The position numbers and the translations under genes were made by a program. The notes under the pieces are model-generated. The model made no database searches and had not been told where the DNA came from. It worked only from the letters and a program-made list of their open reading frames with translations. A stretch of 64,000 nt of DNA from an uncultured Clostridia bacterium. Its GTDB lineage: Bacteria > Bacillota > Clostridia > Christensenellales > Borkfalkiaceae. The DNA is taken from assembly GCA_934254725.1 (NCBI GenBank), contig CAKQLR010000001.1:47359-111358 (forward strand), in the 5' to 3' direction. Position 1 is the first letter of the stretch. Each line of letters starts with the position of its first letter. Shown here piece after piece: positions 9,514-18,443 of the stretch.

Positions 9514-9625
9514 TCTGAAACGGCTTTTTCGGTCGCTTCTGAAACGGCTTTTTCGGTCGCTTCTGATTTTACAGACCGAAGATTTTATTTTACAGACATA
9601 GACTTTAATTTTACAGACCGAAATA
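9514..9625. repeat. degenerate tandem repeats after endonuclease IV-like gene
   Basis: Two near-exact tandem copies of a 24-bp unit (9514-9537 and 9538-9561, tctgaaacgg..) are followed by three copies of (A)TTTTACAGAC(C/A) at about 9566-9580, 9588-9600 and 9608-9621. The last copy is the 3' end of the endonuclease IV-like gene (its FGL-stop). The gap 9288-9610 holds nothing else I can support. Confidence 0.7.
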
Positions 9626-10456
9626 GATTCTTTTCATTTCCATTGCGTCTTCCGCCTGGGTTCCGGCGGATTCGCAGATAATAACCGGCTCGAGATTGCG
9701 CTTCTTTAAAGCGAGTGCGAGCGGGGGAAATTCTGGTCCGTATTTATCGTCCGCAAAGGTAAGGTGGCGAACCTCTCCCTTTTCCGAATACTGTATTTTG
9801 GAAAAATGCACGTGGAAGTGCTTCATTCTTTCTTCGCCGAGCTCCGAAATAAGATAGTCAAGCCTTTCGCCGTAGTCGGCTTCGGTCCTGAGAGAGCCTT
9901 GCTCGCGCGCATTGACATGACCGAAATCCACGGTGGGAATGAAAATTTTATCCACCTTGCAGAAGGCGGCAATCTCTTCCACCGTGCCTATCTGACCGAG
10001 TTTGCCCATGGTTTCCGGACAGAACAACATATTGTCGAAACCGTTCGCGTACACGTAGTCGCAGAGGGTTTTCATGCGGTCTAACGTGAGATTTACGGCA
10101 CTTTCGCGAGATTGCTTGCCCTGTGCGGCGGGGTGAAAGATAACCCTTTTCCCGCCCATAAGTTTCAAAGCGGAGGCACTTTCCAGAATGTATTTAAAAG
10201 AATTGGAAGCCTTTTCCGTTTCGGTCGAAGCAAGGTTTATAAAGTACGGGGCGTGAACGCTTATTTCTACCTGAGCCTCTTTAAACGCTTCGCCGATTAT
10301 CAGGGCTTTTTCTTCGCCCATGTTTACGCCCCTGCCGAAGGAATACTCGAAGGCGTCAAGCCCTCTGTCTTTTACCCACTGCGCGGCTTCTTCCGTTTTT
10401 TTGTGACCTTCCAGAGTAAAGGAAATGGAGTTTCCGCTCGGTCCGAATTTAATCAT
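9611..10456 (-). CDS. endonuclease IV-like TIM-barrel protein
   Basis: 281 residues of the AP endonuclease family 2 / xylose isomerase-like barrel. Metal-site motifs of Nfo are present: SVHAPYFINLAS (His), VIFHPAAQG (His), LFCPETMGKLGQIGT (Glu), TVDFGHVNA (Asp and His), HFHVHFS (His pair) and PVIICES (Glu). This suggests an active apurinic endonuclease or a close paralogue. It overlaps ribF by 8 bp and is therefore probably translated with it. In many Firmicutes rpsO follows ribF instead; that gene is not seen here. Confidence 0.85.
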   Translation of the reverse strand: MIKFGPSGNSISFTLEGHKKTEEAAQWVKDRGLDAFEYSFGRGVNMGEEKALIIGEAFKEAQVEISVHAPYFINLASTETEKASNSFKYILESASALKLMGGKRVIFHPAAQGKQSRESAVNLTLDRMKTLCDYVYANGFDNMLFCPETMGKLGQIGTVEEIAAFCKVDKIFIPTVDFGHVNAREQGSLRTEADYGERLDYLISELGEERMKHFHVHFSKIQYSEKGEVRHLTFADDKYGPEFPPLALALKKRNLEPVIICESAGTQAEDAMEMKRIYFGL

Positions 10457-11360
10457 TTATTTCTCCTTCGTTAAAATATTCAAGCGCGACGCGCTTATTG
10501 TCGTTAAGGGTTTCTATAAGCTCCTCTTTAGATGAAAAACGGCGTATATCGCGCAAAAACGCCACAATTTCCACTTTGATTTTCTCGCCGTAAATATCCT
10601 TTGAGAAATTTAAAAGGTGGGATTCCGTAATAATCTTTTCCACACCGAAAGTGGGCGCGGCGCCTATGTTCGTTATTGCGGGATACGATTCGCCGCCGAC
10701 GGAAACGCGGGCGATATACACGCCGACGCGGGGCATAAACTTCCCCGCGGGGAACGGAACGTTTGCGGTGGGAAAGCCGAGCTTTCTGCCTTCCGCTCTG
10801 CCCTGCTCCACAACGCCTTCGAAAAAGTAATTGTAGCCGAGCATTTCTGAAGCAAGAGCTACCTCTCCGTTTGCAAGCGCGTTCTTTATTCTTGTGGAAG
10901 AGATTTTATCACCGAGGAACTCCACCTTGTCTGTAATGTTTACTTCCGCAGTGTTTTTGAAAAAGTCTTTAATATCCCGATCGCTGCCGCTCCTGTTGTA
11001 GCCGAAGCGGAAATCGTAACCGCAGCAAACGCCCTTGATATTCAGGTTGTCTTTCAAGCCGGACAGGAATTGTTCTTTTGAAAGTCTGCGAAATTCTTCC
11101 GTGAAAGGAACGACGAGAAGCGAGGACACGCCGAGGGCTTCGAGCATAGCCTTTCTTTCATCGTAATTTAAAATTACCCCCGTAAAACGCGAAGAATCGG
11201 CGTCAAAACTCATTACCATAACTTCTGCGTCAAGACGCTTTGCCATGGATAATGCGGCGGAGAAAACCGTTTTGTGCCCGACGTGCAGGCTTTCGAATCT
11301 GCCGAGGCACAGCACCACGGGCGTGTTGTATTTTCGGTTAAAAGGAATTTCTTTTATCAT
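10449..11360 (-). CDS. ribF: bifunctional riboflavin kinase / FAD synthetase
   Basis: 303 residues. The N-terminal FMN adenylyltransferase domain has LGRFESLHVGH near 19-29 (HxGH-like nucleotide motif) and the ISSTRIK motif near 153. The C-terminal riboflavin kinase domain starts near 185 with GRKLGFPTANV. It converts riboflavin to FMN and FAD. It follows truB with 1 bp between, the canonical rbfA-nrnA-truB-ribF order. Confidence 0.95.
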   Translation of the reverse strand: MIKEIPFNRKYNTPVVLCLGRFESLHVGHKTVFSAALSMAKRLDAEVMVMSFDADSSRFTGVILNYDERKAMLEALGVSSLLVVPFTEEFRRLSKEQFLSGLKDNLNIKGVCCGYDFRFGYNRSGSDRDIKDFFKNTAEVNITDKVEFLGDKISSTRIKNALANGEVALASEMLGYNYFFEGVVEQGRAEGRKLGFPTANVPFPAGKFMPRVGVYIARVSVGGESYPAITNIGAAPTFGVEKIITESHLLNFSKDIYGEKIKVEIVAFLRDIRRFSSKEELIETLNDNKRVALEYFNEGEIND

Positions 11361-11361
11361 T

Positions 11362-12222
11362 TTACTCGCACTCCCTGACGTAAGCGCGCATATAGATTTT
11401 GCCGTTTGAAACCTCTCCCACGCCCCAGAATTCCGTTTCGTTGAAAACTTTATACAGCCCGTCCGAGTATTTATACTCGTCCTTTAAGCCGTTCAACAGT
11501 CTCGTCGCCTGAACGTTATTCAAAACGATTTCGGGAAAATCAAGAACATTTTCGGGAGGAATTATGTATTTTTCGGGCTCGGAGGAAGCTAAAAGCTCTT
11601 TTAAAGAGACCGAATTTTCTTTGTTGAAATACCCGGCTTCCGTCCTTTCGAGCATTGTCATGGTGGCAACGGTGCCGAGCTTTTTGGCTATGTCTCTGCA
11701 AAGCGAACGGATGTACGTTCCGCCCCTGCATTCTATTTTAAAAAGGTACGCGTTTTTGCCCTCCGAGCCGACAAGCGACAGGTTATCTATCACGACTTTT
11801 TTGGCGGGAAGTTCGAACCTGACGCCCTTACGGGCTAAATCATAGCCGCGCTTTCCGTCCACCATTATAGCAGAAAACCTTGGCGGGACTTGTTCTATTT
11901 CACCCGAGAAGTCACATAAAACAGCGATTATCTCATCTTTTTCAGGAATTCTTCCGCCTGTTTTTATTACTCTTCCCTCTAAATCGAAGGAGTCGGTTTC
12001 GTACCCGAAAGTGAACTGCGCAAGGTAGACTTTCTTTTTATCGAGGAGAAAATCGAAAAGCCTTGTGGCTTTGCCTATGCCGACGGGAAGTACGCCCGAA
12101 GCGAGCGGATCGAGAGTGCCCATATGCCCGCACTTGTAGTTTATTTTCTTTTTCGTTTTATTTACAACGTAGGTGGAGCCGTCGCACTTCGATTTATATA
12201 CGTTAATAAAACCGTTCTTCAA
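11362..12222 (-). CDS. truB: tRNA pseudouridine(55) synthase
   Basis: 286 residues. The catalytic aspartate lies in GHMGTLDPLASGVLPV (about 32-47); TKKKINYKCGHMGT is the expected lead-in, and a PUA-like C-terminus is present (DGLYKVF..WGVGEV). It makes pseudouridine 55 in the T-arm of tRNA. Eighteen bp separate it from the upstream nrnA gene. Confidence 0.96.
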   Translation of the reverse strand: MKNGFINVYKSKCDGSTYVVNKTKKKINYKCGHMGTLDPLASGVLPVGIGKATRLFDFLLDKKKVYLAQFTFGYETDSFDLEGRVIKTGGRIPEKDEIIAVLCDFSGEIEQVPPRFSAIMVDGKRGYDLARKGVRFELPAKKVVIDNLSLVGSEGKNAYLFKIECRGGTYIRSLCRDIAKKLGTVATMTMLERTEAGYFNKENSVSLKELLASSEPEKYIIPPENVLDFPEIVLNNVQATRLLNGLKDEYKYSDGLYKVFNETEFWGVGEVSNGKIYMRAYVRECE

Positions 12223-12240
12223 ATTTTTACACCGCCCGTT

Positions 12241-13218
12241 TTACAGATAGTTGCCGACGGTGAACACTATTTTATCCACCACGTCCTCGTAGTAGCCGTT
12301 AAGCATACAGCCGCTTGCGAGTATGTGACCGCCTCCGCCGAAGCGGGAAGCTATTTCGTTTACGTTCGCAGTGCCTTTGGAGCGGAAGCTGAGTTTGAAT
12401 TTTTTATCGCCCGTTTCCATAATGCTTACGGCAACTTCGACCCCCTCTACGCTGAGCGGAAAATCTATAAACCCCTCGGTCATATCTGTGGAGGCGCCCG
12501 TTTTTTCAAAATCGGTTTTGCGCACGGAAATGACTGCAAGCTTGCCGTCGTGGTAGATCTTCATCCCCGATATGACGAGCGCGAACAGTCTGGCACGGAC
12601 GAGTTTTTGTTCTTTAAAAAGCTTGTACACTATCTCGTGAAGGTCTGCGCCCGCTTTTTTAAGTACGGCGGCGACTTCGAGAGTATTTTCGGTTACGTTG
12701 CTGTGGGCAAACGCACCAGTATCCGTAACTATGCCGAGCATGATTTCGGTTGCGATTCTTTCGTCTATCCGTTTATCTTCCTCACCGCGGAACAGCTCCG
12801 TTATGAGTTCGTATATATTTTCGCAGTTAGCCGCTCTGTCGCAAACGTAGTTGTATTTCGCGTACAGGCTGTTTGAAATGTGGTGGTCTATGTTGAACGT
12901 GTTTTTGCACGACTGAAAGAGCGTAGAATAATCGCCGAGCATTCCCTCCGTAGAGCAATCGACCGCAATATGTACGTCAAAACGCGCGTTATCGGGCAGT
13001 TTTGTGTAATTTTCGTTTATGGAAAGGAACGAAAATTTCTGCGGAATTTCCGACGGACAGACAAGGCGGCACTCCACACCGAACTTCTCGAGCGCGTGTT
13101 TAAGCGCGACGGCAGAACCTAAAGTGTCGCCGTCCGGTCTGACGTGAGAGAATATCAACGCGCTTTTAACCGTTTTAAGTTTTTCAGCTATTTCCGTTAT
13201 CGTCGTCTTCGTTTTCAC
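12241..13218 (-). CDS. nrnA: DHH/DHHA1 phosphoesterase (NrnA-like oligoribonuclease / pAp phosphatase)
   Basis: 325 residues. The DHH domain shows SHVRPDGDTLGSA (about 25-37), AVDCS, and NIDHHISNS (DHH motif, about 106). The C-terminal DHHA1 domain shows RFGGGGHILASGC near 305. NrnA degrades nanoRNA and 3'-phosphoadenosine 5'-phosphate. Its start lies 35 bp inside the end of rbfA, a tight overlap seen in this operon in Clostridia. Confidence 0.93.
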   Translation of the reverse strand: MKTKTTITEIAEKLKTVKSALIFSHVRPDGDTLGSAVALKHALEKFGVECRLVCPSEIPQKFSFLSINENYTKLPDNARFDVHIAVDCSTEGMLGDYSTLFQSCKNTFNIDHHISNSLYAKYNYVCDRAANCENIYELITELFRGEEDKRIDERIATEIMLGIVTDTGAFAHSNVTENTLEVAAVLKKAGADLHEIVYKLFKEQKLVRARLFALVISGMKIYHDGKLAVISVRKTDFEKTGASTDMTEGFIDFPLSVEGVEVAVSIMETGDKKFKLSFRSKGTANVNEIASRFGGGGHILASGCMLNGYYEDVVDKIVFTVGNYL

Positions 13219-13564
13219 TGTAAGTCAATCCTTCGAGTAGTTTATCTATCTTTTCGCCGTAGTCCTGCGACTTATCCGTCATAAAATGGAGTTCCGGCAC
13301 GGTTCTTATGTGCATCATTACGCCGAGTTCTTTGCGAATGAAACCGGCGGAGGAAGCTATTGCGTCGAACGTTCTTTTTTTGCTTTCTTCCGTTCCCGAA
13401 AAAACGCTGACGTATACTTTTGCGTGCTTCAGGTCGTTGGTTACGTCAACGTCGGATATGCTGAAAAGTTCGCATATATCGGGATTTTTCACCTTGCTTT
13501 GAAGTATTTCGTATATATTTTTTCTGAATTCGCCAGAAAGGCGCTGTTCGCGGAGTTTCTTCAT
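13184..13564 (-). CDS. rbfA: 30S ribosome-binding factor A
   Basis: 126 residues, a small KH-like protein. EILQSKVKNPDI, ISDVDVTNDLKHAKVYVSV and IRTVPELHFMTDKS are the family motifs. It assists 16S 5'-end maturation of the 30S subunit. The acidic C-terminal tail (ENEDDDNGNS) overlaps the start of nrnA. The ylxP gene often found between infB and rbfA is absent. Confidence 0.96.
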   Translation of the reverse strand: MKKLREQRLSGEFRKNIYEILQSKVKNPDICELFSISDVDVTNDLKHAKVYVSVFSGTEESKKRTFDAIASSAGFIRKELGVMMHIRTVPELHFMTDKSQDYGEKIDKLLEGLTYSENEDDDNGNS

Positions 13565-13690
13565 ATTTTCGTCTCCTTTATTTTGTTGGTTTTTCTTTTA
13601 TTATCCCCGAAAGAGAAATTTTTATCGGTTAAAAAAACGAATTACGTTCGGCTTGCGCCGAGAGTTTTTCTTTTCCGAGTAGTAAAAGAT

Positions 13691-13738
13691 AACCGAGGAA
13701 ATTACGAGCTTGTTGTTACTTTCGCGGTTTCCTCGGTT
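13691..13738. other. hairpin between infB and rbfA
   Basis: Perfect 11-bp inverted repeat aaccgaggaaa (13691-13701) and tttcctcggtt (13728-13738) with a 26-nt loop. In the minus direction it is followed by ATCTTTT, a weak T-run, so it may be a partial terminator or an mRNA processing/stability hairpin separating infB from rbfA. Confidence 0.6.
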
Positions 13739-13767
13739 GCCAAGCGGAGTTTATCCGCCGTTATTTA

Positions 13768-16572
13768 TTAGTCTTTAATTTCTTCCGAAATATAGCATTC
13801 GATAAAGTCGCCTATCTTGATGTCGTTAAAGTTTTCGATAGACATACCGCATTCATAGCCCTGCTGTACTTCTTTTACGTCGTCCTTGAAACGTTTAAGC
13901 TGTAACACGTTGCCTTCGCATATCATAATGTTTTCGCGATAGATACGAAGTTTGCCGTTCCTTACGATCTTGCCGTCCGTTACGTAGCAGCCTGCGACCG
14001 TGCCGACGCCAGTGATGTTGAAGGTTTCGCGTACCTCCGCCTTGCCGAGGTATACGTCGCGGAACTTAGGAGCAAGCAAGCCCTTCATTGCCTTTTGTAC
14101 GTCTTCTATCGCTTCGTAAATGATGCGGTAGAGTTTTACGTCTATATGTCTGCGTTCGGCAATAGTTTTTGCATTGCTGTCCGGACGAACGTTGAAGCCG
14201 ATGATTACCGAATTGGAGGAGTCCGCAAGCATTACGTCCGTTTCGCTTATGGCGCCTACTGCGGCGTGGATTACGTTGACTTTTACTTCGTCGTTGGAAA
14301 GTTTTACGAGCGATTGTTTGACCGCTTCCACAGAGCCCTGTACGTCCGCCTTTATTATGAGGTTGAGGGATAACTGCTTGCCTTCGGCTATCTTGTTGAA
14401 CAAATCGTCGAGCGATACCCTTTGCGTTGCGCGTATCATTTCCTCGCGCTCTCTGTTCTTTCTTTCCTGAGCAACGAGCTTGGTGAGTTTTTCCTGTTCT
14501 ACGGCGTAGATGTTGTCGCCCGCGTTAGGTACTTCTTCCAAACCTAAGATTGAAACAGCCTGCGACGGACCAGCCTCTTTTACCGTTCTGCCCTTGTCGT
14601 CTATCATCGCACGAACTCTGCCGACTACGGTGCCTGCGACGATGTTGTCGCCCGTGTGGAGCGTTCCGTTCTGAATAAGTACGGTGGCTACCGGACCCTT
14701 GCCTTTATCGAGCTGAGCTTCGATTATGGCGCCGCGAGCCATTCTGTCCGGATTTGCGCGTAAATCGCGCATTTCGGCAACTACCATTATGGTATCGAGG
14801 AGTTCGGGGATACCTTCGCCCGTCTTTGCGGATACGGGGGCAAGAATTACGTCGCCGCCCCAGTCTTCTACGAGGATATCGTGCTCGGTGAGCTGTTGGC
14901 GTATTCTGTCTATATTCGCGGTGGGTTTATCTATTTTGTTAGCCGCTATGATTATGGATACGTTTGCGGCTTTCGCGTGGTTGATGGCTTCTATCGTCTG
15001 AGGCATTATGCCGTCGTCCGCCGCGATTACTATGATTGCTATATCGGTTACCTGCGCGCCGCGCGCTCTCATTTCGGTGAATGCCGCGTGACCCGGGGTG
15101 TCGATAAACGTTATTTTGTTGCCTCCCACGGATACCGTGTACGCGCCTATGTGCTGGGTTATTCCGCCCGCTTCGCCCGCGGTTACGTTGGTCTGACGAA
15201 TTCTGTCGAGGAGCGAAGTTTTACCGTGGTCTACGTGACCCATGACGGTTACTACGGGAGGACGACGTACGAGTTTGCTTTCGTCGTCGTGCTCGTCGCC
15301 GGCGAGGTCGCTGAGGACATCTTCCGCAGTCTTTTCGAGCTTAAGTTCAAGCTCCACGCCGATATCCGCCGCGATATATGCCGCGGTATCGAAATCTATC
15401 GTGTCGTTTATAGTTTTGATGATACCTTCTTTGAAAAGTTTTTTTGTTATTTCCACTGCGGAAATACCTATCTTTTCGCTGAGTACTTTTAAAGGAATTA
15501 CTTCGCTTGTAATAACCGCCTTTTCGATTTTAACGGTGGGCGTTGCTTGTTCGCTCTTTTGCTTTTTGTTACGAACTTTTCTGTAACCCGTCTTGTTTTC
15601 GTCGAAATCGGCTACCGAAATCTGCGTTTTTATAAGAGCTCGTTTATTGACCGTTTTCTTTTCCTCGAAGGATTTTTCGGTCTTTTTCTTCGCGGCGAAG
15701 TTCTTGTTTTCTTTGCCCTGCGGGGGGGGAAATTTGGGTGCGTCCGCCGCCGTATAAGTTCTCATGGGTCTATCCGAAGGCTTCTTATATCCCGTGCCGC
15801 CCTGAGCGCCCTGCTGACCTTGCGGTCTCGGCTGATAGGGTTTCTTTTCCCTTCTCGGTTCTGCGGGGATAAATTCTTTTCTTATTACGCGCTTGGGCTT
15901 ATCGTCCACATTGGGATCCGCCTTGCGTACTATGAACGACGGAAGAACGGGTTCCTTGGGCTTTTCCTCTTTCTTTTCTTCGGGTTTAGCCTCTTCCGCA
16001 GGTTTCGTTTCTACGGGTTTTTGTGCGTTTTCCGCGGCCTTTTCCTTTTTCTCGGAATCCGAGGTTTTTTCTTTTGCGGGCTTTTTATCTGCCGCCGGCG
16101 CAGCCTTTTCCCCCTTGGCTTCTTTTGCCTCGGGAGCTTTTTCGTGCGTTACCGTTTTATTATCGGAAGCGGCGGGTTCGGCTTCGGGCTTTGTCTCTTT
16201 TTCAGCCTTGACCGCTTTCTCCGCTTTTTCTTCTTTCTCCTGCTTCTCGGGAGTAACGGGAGCCGTCGTTTCCGCAGTCTCCTTTTCGGGTTCCTTGGCG
16301 GGCTTTTCGGCTTTTTTACGGGGCGCTTCCCCTGCCGCCGCCTGCGGCTCTGCGGGCTGAGTTTCCGCCGCCGTTTCTTCGGTAGCTTCCGCCTTTGCCT
16401 CTTCGGCTTTAATTTCATTCAATTTTTTGTTTTTATCGGAAATACCGCGGATAAAATCGTTGAGTTCCTTTTCGGACTTCTTTATCTGTTTTAAAAGCCC
16501 TTCAAGTTCATCACCCGCAAGCGTTCCGATATTTTTAATGTTGTCAAATTGAATTTCTTTTTTTTCTGCCAT
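13768..16572 (-). CDS. infB: translation initiation factor IF-2
   Basis: 934 residues. Residues about 50-330 are a low-complexity linker rich in Lys, Glu, Ala and Pro, longer than average. A Gly/Pro/Arg patch precedes the IF2N domain. The G domain has GHVDHGKTSLLD (G1), DTPGHAAF (G3) and ANKIDKP (G4), followed by domains II, III and the C-terminal fMet-tRNA binding domain IV. It delivers initiator tRNA to the 30S subunit. The linker's skewed composition produces long open frames on other strands that are not genes. Confidence 0.98.
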   Translation of the reverse strand: MAEKKEIQFDNIKNIGTLAGDELEGLLKQIKKSEKELNDFIRGISDKNKKLNEIKAEEAKAEATEETAAETQPAEPQAAAGEAPRKKAEKPAKEPEKETAETTAPVTPEKQEKEEKAEKAVKAEKETKPEAEPAASDNKTVTHEKAPEAKEAKGEKAAPAADKKPAKEKTSDSEKKEKAAENAQKPVETKPAEEAKPEEKKEEKPKEPVLPSFIVRKADPNVDDKPKRVIRKEFIPAEPRREKKPYQPRPQGQQGAQGGTGYKKPSDRPMRTYTAADAPKFPPPQGKENKNFAAKKKTEKSFEEKKTVNKRALIKTQISVADFDENKTGYRKVRNKKQKSEQATPTVKIEKAVITSEVIPLKVLSEKIGISAVEITKKLFKEGIIKTINDTIDFDTAAYIAADIGVELELKLEKTAEDVLSDLAGDEHDDESKLVRRPPVVTVMGHVDHGKTSLLDRIRQTNVTAGEAGGITQHIGAYTVSVGGNKITFIDTPGHAAFTEMRARGAQVTDIAIIVIAADDGIMPQTIEAINHAKAANVSIIIAANKIDKPTANIDRIRQQLTEHDILVEDWGGDVILAPVSAKTGEGIPELLDTIMVVAEMRDLRANPDRMARGAIIEAQLDKGKGPVATVLIQNGTLHTGDNIVAGTVVGRVRAMIDDKGRTVKEAGPSQAVSILGLEEVPNAGDNIYAVEQEKLTKLVAQERKNREREEMIRATQRVSLDDLFNKIAEGKQLSLNLIIKADVQGSVEAVKQSLVKLSNDEVKVNVIHAAVGAISETDVMLADSSNSVIIGFNVRPDSNAKTIAERRHIDVKLYRIIYEAIEDVQKAMKGLLAPKFRDVYLGKAEVRETFNITGVGTVAGCYVTDGKIVRNGKLRIYRENIMICEGNVLQLKRFKDDVKEVQQGYECGMSIENFNDIKIGDFIECYISEEIKD

Positions 16573-16574
16573 CT

Positions 16575-16898
16575 TTACTCCTTTCGGCCTCCGGATATTA
16601 TCGTGAAATTTTCATCGAGATTTTCAAGTATCGCCCTGGAAAGATTTTCTTCCGTAACGGCGACGGTTTTGCAGTTTTCTTTGCCCGTTATTTCCTCTAA
16701 GGAAACAGCCGAGAGCAAAAGCGGACATGCAAATTTGTCCGAATATTTTTTAGCGTCCTTTCTGGCGTTTTCGGATGCGTCCGCGGACACTATAATAAGA
16801 TTTGCTTTTTTAAGCGACGCGATGAGGTTGGAGCCTGCGCGCAGGTTGCCGGACTTTCTTGCAAAGCCCAGGTAGCTTACTATTTTACTTCTTTGCAA
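16575..16898 (-). CDS. ylxQ: L7Ae-like ribosomal protein family (YlxQ)
   Basis: 107 residues, L7Ae/L30e/S12e fold. YLGFARKSGNLRAGSNLI at the N-terminus is the kink-turn binding motif region. YlxQ is a probable RNA-binding protein of unknown exact role. Its start overlaps ylxR by 14 bp and its stop is 2 bp before infB, the standard nusA-ylxR-ylxQ-infB arrangement. Confidence 0.92.
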   Translation of the reverse strand: MQRSKIVSYLGFARKSGNLRAGSNLIASLKKANLIIVSADASENARKDAKKYSDKFACPLLLSAVSLEEITGKENCKTVAVTEENLSRAILENLDENFTIISGGRKE

Positions 16899-17148
16899 GG
16901 TAAGCCTCCTCTATCGCCGAATATACGCCGTCGTCGACCGCGCACTCGAACGCGCGATTGAGAAGTTTCGCCTTGCCGAGTTTTTTTATGCAAGCATCGC
17001 TGTCGCATATATACGCGCCGCGTCCGTTCTTTTTGCCGGTAAAATCAAGGGATATTTCCCCTTCCGCCGAGCGGACTACGCGCAACATAAGCGGCTTTTC
17101 TTTCATTTCTCTGCACGCTACACACATACGGAGAGGTGTTTTTTTCAT
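16885..17148 (-). CDS. ylxR: YlxR family RNA-binding protein (RNase P modulator family)
   Basis: 87 residues, DUF448. MRMCVACREMKEK-like N-terminus (CVACRE at about 8-13) and KKNGRGAYICDSDAC (about 39-53, GRGAY hallmark). YlxR has been reported as a modulator of RNase P (RnpM) in B. subtilis; here that role is inferred from the family. It lies between nusA and ylxQ. Confidence 0.93.
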   Translation of the reverse strand: MKKTPLRMCVACREMKEKPLMLRVVRSAEGEISLDFTGKKNGRGAYICDSDACIKKLGKAKLLNRAFECAVDDGVYSAIEEAYLAKK

Positions 17149-17201
17149 TTCGTTCCTCTTGAAAGTTGTTTTCGTTTAAACGGAATGCGGGGAGGGAAAA
17201 A

Positions 17202-18305
17202 TCAGTTTTCCTCCGTTTCCGTTTCTTCGCGGGCGCCGGCTTCCATTTCAGCCTGAATTTCGGCCATAGCCTTGGACTCGCTCTTGACGTCTATCTTCCA
17301 GCCGGTAAGGCGAGCGGCAAGACGAACGTTCTGACCGTCCCTGCCGATTGCAAGGGAAAGTTTGTCGTCGGGCACTACTACGGTTGCGACCTTTTCGCCC
17401 TCGAGCGCGGATACCCTTATAACCTTTGCGGGGGATAACGCCTTTGCGATGTATTCCAGCGGATCTTCGCTCCACAAAATGATATCTATCTTTTCGCCGT
17501 TAAGCTCCTGAACGATTGCGTTTACGCGCGCGCCCTTGTTACCTACGCAAGCGCCTACCGCGTCTACGGAAGGATCGTGCGAGCAGATGGCTATCTTCGT
17601 TCTCTGACCTGCCTCACGAGAGATGGCTTTGATTTCAACTACGCCCTGACGGATTTCTGGTACTTCGTTTTCAAACAAACGCTGAACGAGACCCGCGGCT
17701 GTGCGGGATACCATAATCTGTGCGTTTCTGCCGTTGTTCCTTACCCTCTTTACGTACACTTTTATCTTCTGGTTAAGCTCGTACTTTTCGCCGGGTACCT
17801 GGTCGGACGGGAGCAACACGCCTTCTATCTCACCTTTGCCGATTTCCACATAGACGGTCTTGTCCTCTATTCTTCTTACGATGCAGTTCATAATCTCGTT
17901 TTCTTTATCGCAGAATTCGGTAAGGGTGTTGTCCCTTTCGGTCTCGCGAAGTTTCTGCATTATTACCTGCTTAGCCGTCTGAGCCGCGATTCTGCCGAAG
18001 TCCTTGGGAATGATTTCTTCCGAAAGGACCTCGCCGACCTTGACGTTCTTTTTAATAAGACGAGCTTCCTCCAGGGAAATTTCCTTGTCCTTATCGGTAA
18101 CTTCTTCGACTACGTTGCGAACCGAGAAAATTTGTATTTTGGCTTTTTCCGGGTTGAGCTTTACTTCTACCCCGCCGGAAATTCCCGAATTGCGTTTGTA
18201 CGCGATTACGAGCGCGTTCTGAAGCGCTTCTATAAATACTTCCTGACTTATGCCTTTCTCTCTTTCGAGATCTTCAAGCGCTAAAAAGAAATCCTTATTA
18301 ACCAT
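17202..18305 (-). CDS. nusA: transcription termination/antitermination protein NusA
   Basis: 367 residues, the short Firmicutes form. N-terminal RNAP-binding domain about 1-125, S1 domain about 135-200 (VRRIEDKTVYVEIGKGEIEGVL region), then two KH domains (DPSVDAVGACVGNKGARVNAI and LSLAIGRDGQNVRLAARLTGW). The C-terminus is acidic and lacks the proteobacterial repeats. It binds elongating RNA polymerase and modulates pausing. Confidence 0.97.
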   Translation of the reverse strand: MVNKDFFLALEDLEREKGISQEVFIEALQNALVIAYKRNSGISGGVEVKLNPEKAKIQIFSVRNVVEEVTDKDKEISLEEARLIKKNVKVGEVLSEEIIPKDFGRIAAQTAKQVIMQKLRETERDNTLTEFCDKENEIMNCIVRRIEDKTVYVEIGKGEIEGVLLPSDQVPGEKYELNQKIKVYVKRVRNNGRNAQIMVSRTAAGLVQRLFENEVPEIRQGVVEIKAISREAGQRTKIAICSHDPSVDAVGACVGNKGARVNAIVQELNGEKIDIILWSEDPLEYIAKALSPAKVIRVSALEGEKVATVVVPDDKLSLAIGRDGQNVRLAARLTGWKIDVKSESKAMAEIQAEMEAGAREETETEEN

Positions 18306-18443
18306 CTTTTTGCTCCTTTTTATTCTCTGCCTTATCCGGGCATTGCGTTTCCCCGCAGCGAACGCCGAACTTATAGCGTTCTTTTGCGTTTTACGGGCTT
18401 TTTTATTTTATTTATCGCTAAACTCCGCTATACGCTTTTACGC

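Noticed and set aside
15547..16494. 315-codon plus-strand frame over the IF-2 linker
   Set aside because: Low-complexity reverse reading of the Lys/Glu-rich linker; not a real protein.
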